Source: Tannerella sp. (GTDB lineage Bacteria > Bacteroidota > Bacteroidia > Bacteroidales > Tannerellaceae). Taken from it: 8,982 bases of DNA. How positions within the stretch are numbered: position 1 is the stretch's first letter; each line of letters opens with the position of its first letter. A model generated the notes under the pieces. The model was not told the origin of the DNA. It did not search any database and worked only from the letters and a program-made list of their open reading frames with translations. Shown here one piece after another: positions 6,500 through 8,982 of the stretch. The DNA is taken from contig JAITNE010000024.1 in NCBI GenBank assembly GCA_031290635.1, forward strand, positions 1 to 8,982, read 5' to 3'. Both the position numbers and the translations under genes were made by a program.

Positions 6500-8413
6500 A
6501 TGAAGTCAATAATAAAATTTATATGCTGCGCCATGCTGTTAATCCCTGCATCATGCGACTATCTTGACGTCGTACCCGATCAGGTGGCTACTATCGACAT
6601 GGCTTTCTCCGACCGCTATACAACCGAACGCTACCTCGTTACATGTTACTGGGGTATGCCTAAATCGGCCGGTTGGAATGAGAACCCCGCCTTCTTCGGC
6701 GCTATGGAAGTGATATTTAATAAATATCTGCAAACTCAAGGTGGAATGCAATTTGCACTCGGTAATGCAAGCGCTACCAACGTTCGTATCGATTATTGGG
6801 GAGGCACAGGCACTATGATTCGCTCCCTCTATGCCGGAATACGCGAATGTAATACCTTTATGGATGGAGTGATGGGCGTAGCCGACCTGCAAACATACGA
6901 GAAAAACCGTATGTTCAATGAGGCTAAACTTATCAAAGCCTATATGCACTTCTACCTCCTGTTCTATTACGGACCTATTTGCCCGCTTCGCGAAAGCGCT
7001 CCCGTAAATGAATCCACAGCCGGAGTACGTGTCTATCGTGAGAAAATCGACGACTGCTTCGCTTATGTCGTACAGTTGATTGACGAAGTGATAGACAGCA
7101 AAACTCTGCCGCTTAGCATTATCAATACTTCGACCGAGCTGGGGCGTTTCACCCTGCCGGTTGCTTACTATCTTAAAGCAAAAGCGCTGACGTACTGGGC
7201 AAGCCCGCTCTATAACGGTAATACCGACTACAATGCGTTCTTCAACCATGAAGGCGAACCGTTCTTTAACCAGACTTTCGACGCATCGCGCTGGACGGAT
7301 GCAGCAGCAGCCTGCCGCCGCGCCGTGCAGGTATGCGACTCTGCCGGTATCCGCCTCTATCAGAAAGAAGACTACCGCATTGCCCGCGAACTGCCCGAAG
7401 AACTGTTGATTACGCAGACGCTGCGCAGCAGTGTAACCGAACTTTGGAACATAGAACTGCTCTGGGGTAATACATCCTATATGGCTACCGGCGACAGAAT
7501 CCAGGTTCGTGCTCTGCCGCGTTTCGAGCAGGCTACAAGCCAAAGTACGGACGGTAACTTCAGCGTGCCTTTTTCGACGGTCGATATGTTCTATTCCAAC
7601 AAGGGTATCCCTATCGATGAAGACCCCGACTACGACTACACCAACCGGTTCGGTATCAGGACGGGCGACGAGGAACACAAGTATTATATAAAGAAAGGCG
7701 AGCAGACGGCTGCAATGAACTTCGACCGCGAGCCGCGTTTCTATTCTACGCTTGGTTTCGACCGTGGTATATGGTACGGCAATCATTACAACAACGATCC
7801 CGAAGATCTGAGCAATGTTCTTTTTCCTAAAGGACGATTGAACGAGTTTTCGTCCGTCTTTAACTATGATTCCTACAATACTACCGGCTACTGGACTAAG
7901 AAGCTCGCCAGCCTCTCAAGTATCTACCGTAATCCGAATGAGGTATTCATACAGGTATATCCCTGGCCTGACTTCCGTTTTGCCGACGTATTGCTGCTGT
8001 GCGCAGAGGCGTTGAACGAATCGAAAGCAGCTCCCGACGCCGAAGTCTATCAATATATAGATATGGTAAGGGCTCGAGCAGGACTGAAAGGCGTAGTAGA
8101 AAGCTGGCGTCAATCAATCAACCCGGACAAAGCTACGACCAAAGAAGGCATGAGGGCTATAATCCAACGTGAACGTACCATAGAGTTTGCCTGCGAAGGA
8201 ATCCACCATTGGGACAGCCACCGCTGGAAAACGGCAGTACGCGAACAAAACCGCTTGATCCAGGGCTGGAACGTAACAGCCGCCGATGTTAACGAGTACT
8301 ATACTCCGACAACATACTATACACAGAAGTTCTCCTATCGCGACTATTTCGCCCCGATACCGGAAACCGACATAGTCAAAAACCCGAACTTAATACAAAA
8401 CCCGGGATGGTAA
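6500..8413 (+). CDS. SusD/RagB-family nutrient-binding outer-membrane lipoprotein
   Basis: 637-aa surface lipoprotein that forms the lid over the SusC-like barrel and binds the incoming nutrient. A lipoprotein signal precedes Cys19 (MLLIPASC), followed by DYLDVVP, the usual SusD N-terminal motif. Pro at -3 makes the lipobox atypical, but the position and the following Asp-Tyr-Leu fit SusD proteins well. The N-terminal region has the TPR-like helices of the family (YAGIRECNTFMDGV, NEAKLIKAYMHFYLLFYYGPICPL, LPVAYYLKAKALTYWASPLYNG). The C-terminal family signatures are FRFADVLLLCAEALNE, IDMVRARAGL, RERTIEFACEGIHHWDSHRW (557-576) and PIPETDIVKNPNLIQNPGW at the end. It begins 30 bp after the susC-like stop with no visible promoter between, so the two are co-transcribed. 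Substrate unknown; length is ordinary to slightly long for the family. Confidence 0.95.
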   Translation: MKSIIKFICCAMLLIPASCDYLDVVPDQVATIDMAFSDRYTTERYLVTCYWGMPKSAGWNENPAFFGAMEVIFNKYLQTQGGMQFALGNASATNVRIDYWGGTGTMIRSLYAGIRECNTFMDGVMGVADLQTYEKNRMFNEAKLIKAYMHFYLLFYYGPICPLRESAPVNESTAGVRVYREKIDDCFAYVVQLIDEVIDSKTLPLSIINTSTELGRFTLPVAYYLKAKALTYWASPLYNGNTDYNAFFNHEGEPFFNQTFDASRWTDAAAACRRAVQVCDSAGIRLYQKEDYRIARELPEELLITQTLRSSVTELWNIELLWGNTSYMATGDRIQVRALPRFEQATSQSTDGNFSVPFSTVDMFYSNKGIPIDEDPDYDYTNRFGIRTGDEEHKYYIKKGEQTAAMNFDREPRFYSTLGFDRGIWYGNHYNNDPEDLSNVLFPKGRLNEFSSVFNYDSYNTTGYWTKKLASLSSIYRNPNEVFIQVYPWPDFRFADVLLLCAEALNESKAAPDAEVYQYIDMVRARAGLKGVVESWRQSINPDKATTKEGMRAIIQRERTIEFACEGIHHWDSHRWKTAVREQNRLIQGWNVTAADVNEYYTPTTYYTQKFSYRDYFAPIPETDIVKNPNLIQNPGW

Positions 8414-8520
8414 GAGGAACTTTTAAGAGGAGTGAAGAGCTTCAAAGAGTGAAGAGTGAATAGTGAATAGTGGATAATCGTTCATTGTTCATCGTTAAAT
8501 GAAGATTGTTCATTATTTGC

Positions 8521-8540
8521 TGTTTACTAAACACTGTTTA
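8521..8540. repeat. Overlapping palindromes TGTTTA-c-TAAACA-c-TGTTTA
   Basis: Two perfect 6-1-6 palindromes share their middle arm: 8521-8533 and 8528-8540. It resembles a double operator, but it sits far from any recognisable promoter and next to other TGTT-rich degenerate repeats, so it may simply belong to that repeat family. Confidence 0.5.
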
Positions 8541-8559
8541 AATAAAGAGTTAAGAAAGG

Positions 8560-8579
8560 AGAGGCAAAGCGTTGCCTCT
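8560..8579. other. Perfect hairpin AGAGGCAA-AGCG-TTGCCTCT
   Basis: An 8-bp perfect stem with a 4-nt loop, the first strong hairpin downstream of the susD-like gene (147 bp after its stop). It could act as a transcript-end or stability structure, but no T-run follows on the plus strand, so a simple intrinsic terminator is not supported. Confidence 0.55.
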
Positions 8580-8586
8580 GCCGGAA

Positions 8587-8621
8587 GTAGGGGCTGGGCT
8601 TGCTCCTGCCCGAATTGAAAT
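8587..8621. repeat. 35-bp direct repeat, copy 1
   Basis: Matches 8661-8695 at 34 of 35 positions; the single difference is T at 8604 against C at 8678. It starts GTAGGGGCTGGGCTTG and ends CCCGAATTGAAAT. It is GC-rich and partly self-complementary. CTGCCG also lies just upstream of both copies, so the homology may extend slightly with a small indel. Confidence 0.85.
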
Positions 8622-8660
8622 ATTGAGAATTACATCTGCGTTATTTGGCGGTTTACTGCC

Positions 8661-8695
8661 GTAGGGGCTGGGCTTGCCCCTGCCCGAATTGAAAT
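8661..8695. repeat. 35-bp direct repeat, copy 2
   Basis: Second copy, 39 bp after the first. Here the GGGGC at 8664-8668 pairs with GCCCC at 8676-8680, completing the stem that the T at 8604 weakens in copy 1. The GTAGGGGC...GCCCC pattern resembles widespread small intergenic palindromic repeats. Confidence 0.85.
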
Positions 8696-8708
8696 CGCGG
8701 GGAAGTTA

Positions 8709-8805
8709 TTCGAGATACTCGAACGGTCTGTTTCGCGTCGGGGAGAAGGTGTTCGAGATACTCGAACGGTCTGTTTCGCGTCGGGGGGAAGGTGTTCGAG
8801 ATACT
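8709..8805. repeat. 43-bp tandem repeat, two full copies plus an 11-bp partial
   Basis: Units at 8709-8751 and 8752-8794 differ by one base (A8744 / G8787); a third copy breaks off after TTCGAGATACT at 8795-8805. Each full unit begins with the perfect palindrome TTCGAG-ATA-CTCGAA and ends in a G-rich segment. The stretch just before (8696-8708) looks like a degenerate remnant of the unit's end. Because 43 is not a multiple of 3, the repeat would shift any reading frame, which argues against coding. Confidence 0.9.
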
Positions 8806-8815
8806 TGTATAAGTC

Positions 8816-8830
8816 CTGCCTTTCAGGCAG
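8816..8830. other. Hairpin CTGCCT-TTC-AGGCAG
   Basis: A 6-bp perfect stem with a 3-nt loop, the first of three hairpins in a row. Together they look like a REP-type intergenic element. Confidence 0.6.
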
Positions 8831-8848
8831 CTGTGGATGGGATGTCCT

Positions 8849-8879
8849 ACCGCAGGCTGCGCTATCGCTTACCTGCGGT
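8849..8879. repeat. REP-like hairpin ACCGCAGG-N15-CCTGCGGT
   Basis: An 8-bp perfect stem around a 15-nt loop that itself holds GCG/CGC complementarity (8859-8861, 8866-8868). I recall closely similar CCGCAGG...CCTGCGG elements, followed by a GTCCCTTCGGGAC hairpin, in other Bacteroidales intergenic regions; copy number here cannot be judged from one window. Confidence 0.65.
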
Positions 8880-8891
8880 TATGAAAATTAC

Positions 8892-8904
8892 GTCCCTTCG
8901 GGAC
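8892..8904. repeat. Hairpin GTCCC-TTC-GGGAC with following CGTCATTGCGAG motif
   Basis: A 5-bp perfect stem with a 3-nt loop. It is followed at 8920-8931 by CGTCATTGCGAG, a sequence I recall as part of dispersed REP-like elements in diverse bacteria. The two probably belong to the same dispersed element as the hairpin at 8849-8879. Confidence 0.55.
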
Positions 8905-8959
8905 TGGCTTCGCACGCGCCGTCATTGCGAGTCCCCATAAAAAAATTAAACAAGAGGAA

Positions 8960-8982
8960 ATGACGTTGTTTGAAGATATTGT
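8960..8982 (+). CDS. Possible start of an unidentified gene cut by the right edge
   Basis: An ATG at 8960 follows a purine-rich AAGAGGAA stretch and opens a frame reading MTLFEDIV to the window edge. It lies just after the repeat cluster, where a new gene is expected. Seven full codons are far too few to identify a family, and no promoter of the TAnnTTTG type is evident just upstream, so this remains a weak call. Confidence 0.25.

Larger units (their letters stand above)
8414..8959. repeat. Repeat-rich intergenic region (546 bp) without a convincing gene
   Basis: Between the susD-like stop and a possible next start lies a mosaic of unrelated repeat types, listed separately. The opening part (8430-8525) is low-complexity: GTGAAGA/GTGAATA units followed by GTTCATTGTTCAT units, a pattern I recall from intergenic DNA of several Bacteroidales. 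No classical terminator with a T-run was found after susD-like, and no tRNA or CRISPR array is visible. Confidence 0.7.

Noticed and set aside
6551..7786. Long open frame on the minus strand (411 codons) inside the susD-like gene
   Set aside because: Antisense shadow of a complete SusD-like protein, with no recognisable domain.
8560..8579. Intrinsic terminator of the susC/susD-like operon
   Set aside because: The stem is good but no T-run follows on the plus strand; kept only as a hairpin.
8709..8805. CRISPR array
   Set aside because: The 43-bp units are directly adjacent without unique spacers, and no cas gene is present.
8674..8940. Plus-strand open frame of 88 codons in the repeat region
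   Set aside because: It runs through the 35-bp and 43-bp repeats and the hairpins; the 43-bp unit breaks frame between copies, and the translation has no natural-protein character.

Overview
The window looks like chromosomal DNA from a member of the Bacteroidota, most likely Bacteroidales. It carries a SusC/SusD-type outer-membrane uptake pair, two promoters of the Bacteroides type (TTTG near -33, TAnnTTTG near -7), AT-rich start regions without clear Shine-Dalgarno sequences, and an intergenic repeat cluster with GTGAATA / GTTCATT runs and REP-like hairpins. Species cannot be named from the sequence.

Left part (1-3043, minus strand): a compact four-gene sulfur operon, transcribed leftward. 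In order of transcription it holds cysteine synthase (cysK, 3043-2108), a DsrE/DsrF-like sulfur carrier (2090-1602), a TusA-family sulfur carrier (1594-1370), and an encapsulin nanocompartment shell protein with an inserted cyclic-nucleotide-binding-like domain (1367 to beyond the left edge). Gaps are 17, 7 and 2 bp. The shell gene is open in every codon from 1367 down to base 3 and leaves the window at a Leu-Thr-Asp-Asp motif close to the usual family C-terminus, so only a short tail should be missing. This is the most interesting element: a protein-shelled compartment made together with cysteine synthesis and two persulfide carriers. A reasonable model (inference) is that CysK makes cysteine, a cysteine desulfurase cargo encoded just past the left edge releases sulfur inside the shell, and the DsrE and TusA proteins carry persulfide sulfur to or from it.

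Middle (3044-3316): a 273-bp divergent intergenic region with back-to-back promoters for cysK (leftward) and the susC-like gene (rightward), plus a small inverted repeat overlapping the cysK -33 region.

Right part (3317-8413, plus strand): a SusC-like TonB-dependent transporter and a SusD-like lipoprotein, 30 bp apart. They form a nutrient import complex of unknown substrate. No glycoside hydrolase, sulfatase, sigma/anti-sigma pair or other regulator lies next to them in the window. The front part of the susC-like gene has a distinctly different codon choice from the rest, possibly a recombination mosaic.

Far right (8414-8959): a 546-bp stretch without a convincing gene, packed with repeats: low-complexity GTGAATA/GTTCATT runs, overlapping palindromes, a 35-bp direct repeat pair, a 43-bp tandem repeat carrying a perfect palindrome, and three successive hairpins. 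A new reading frame may start at 8960, but too little is visible to identify it.
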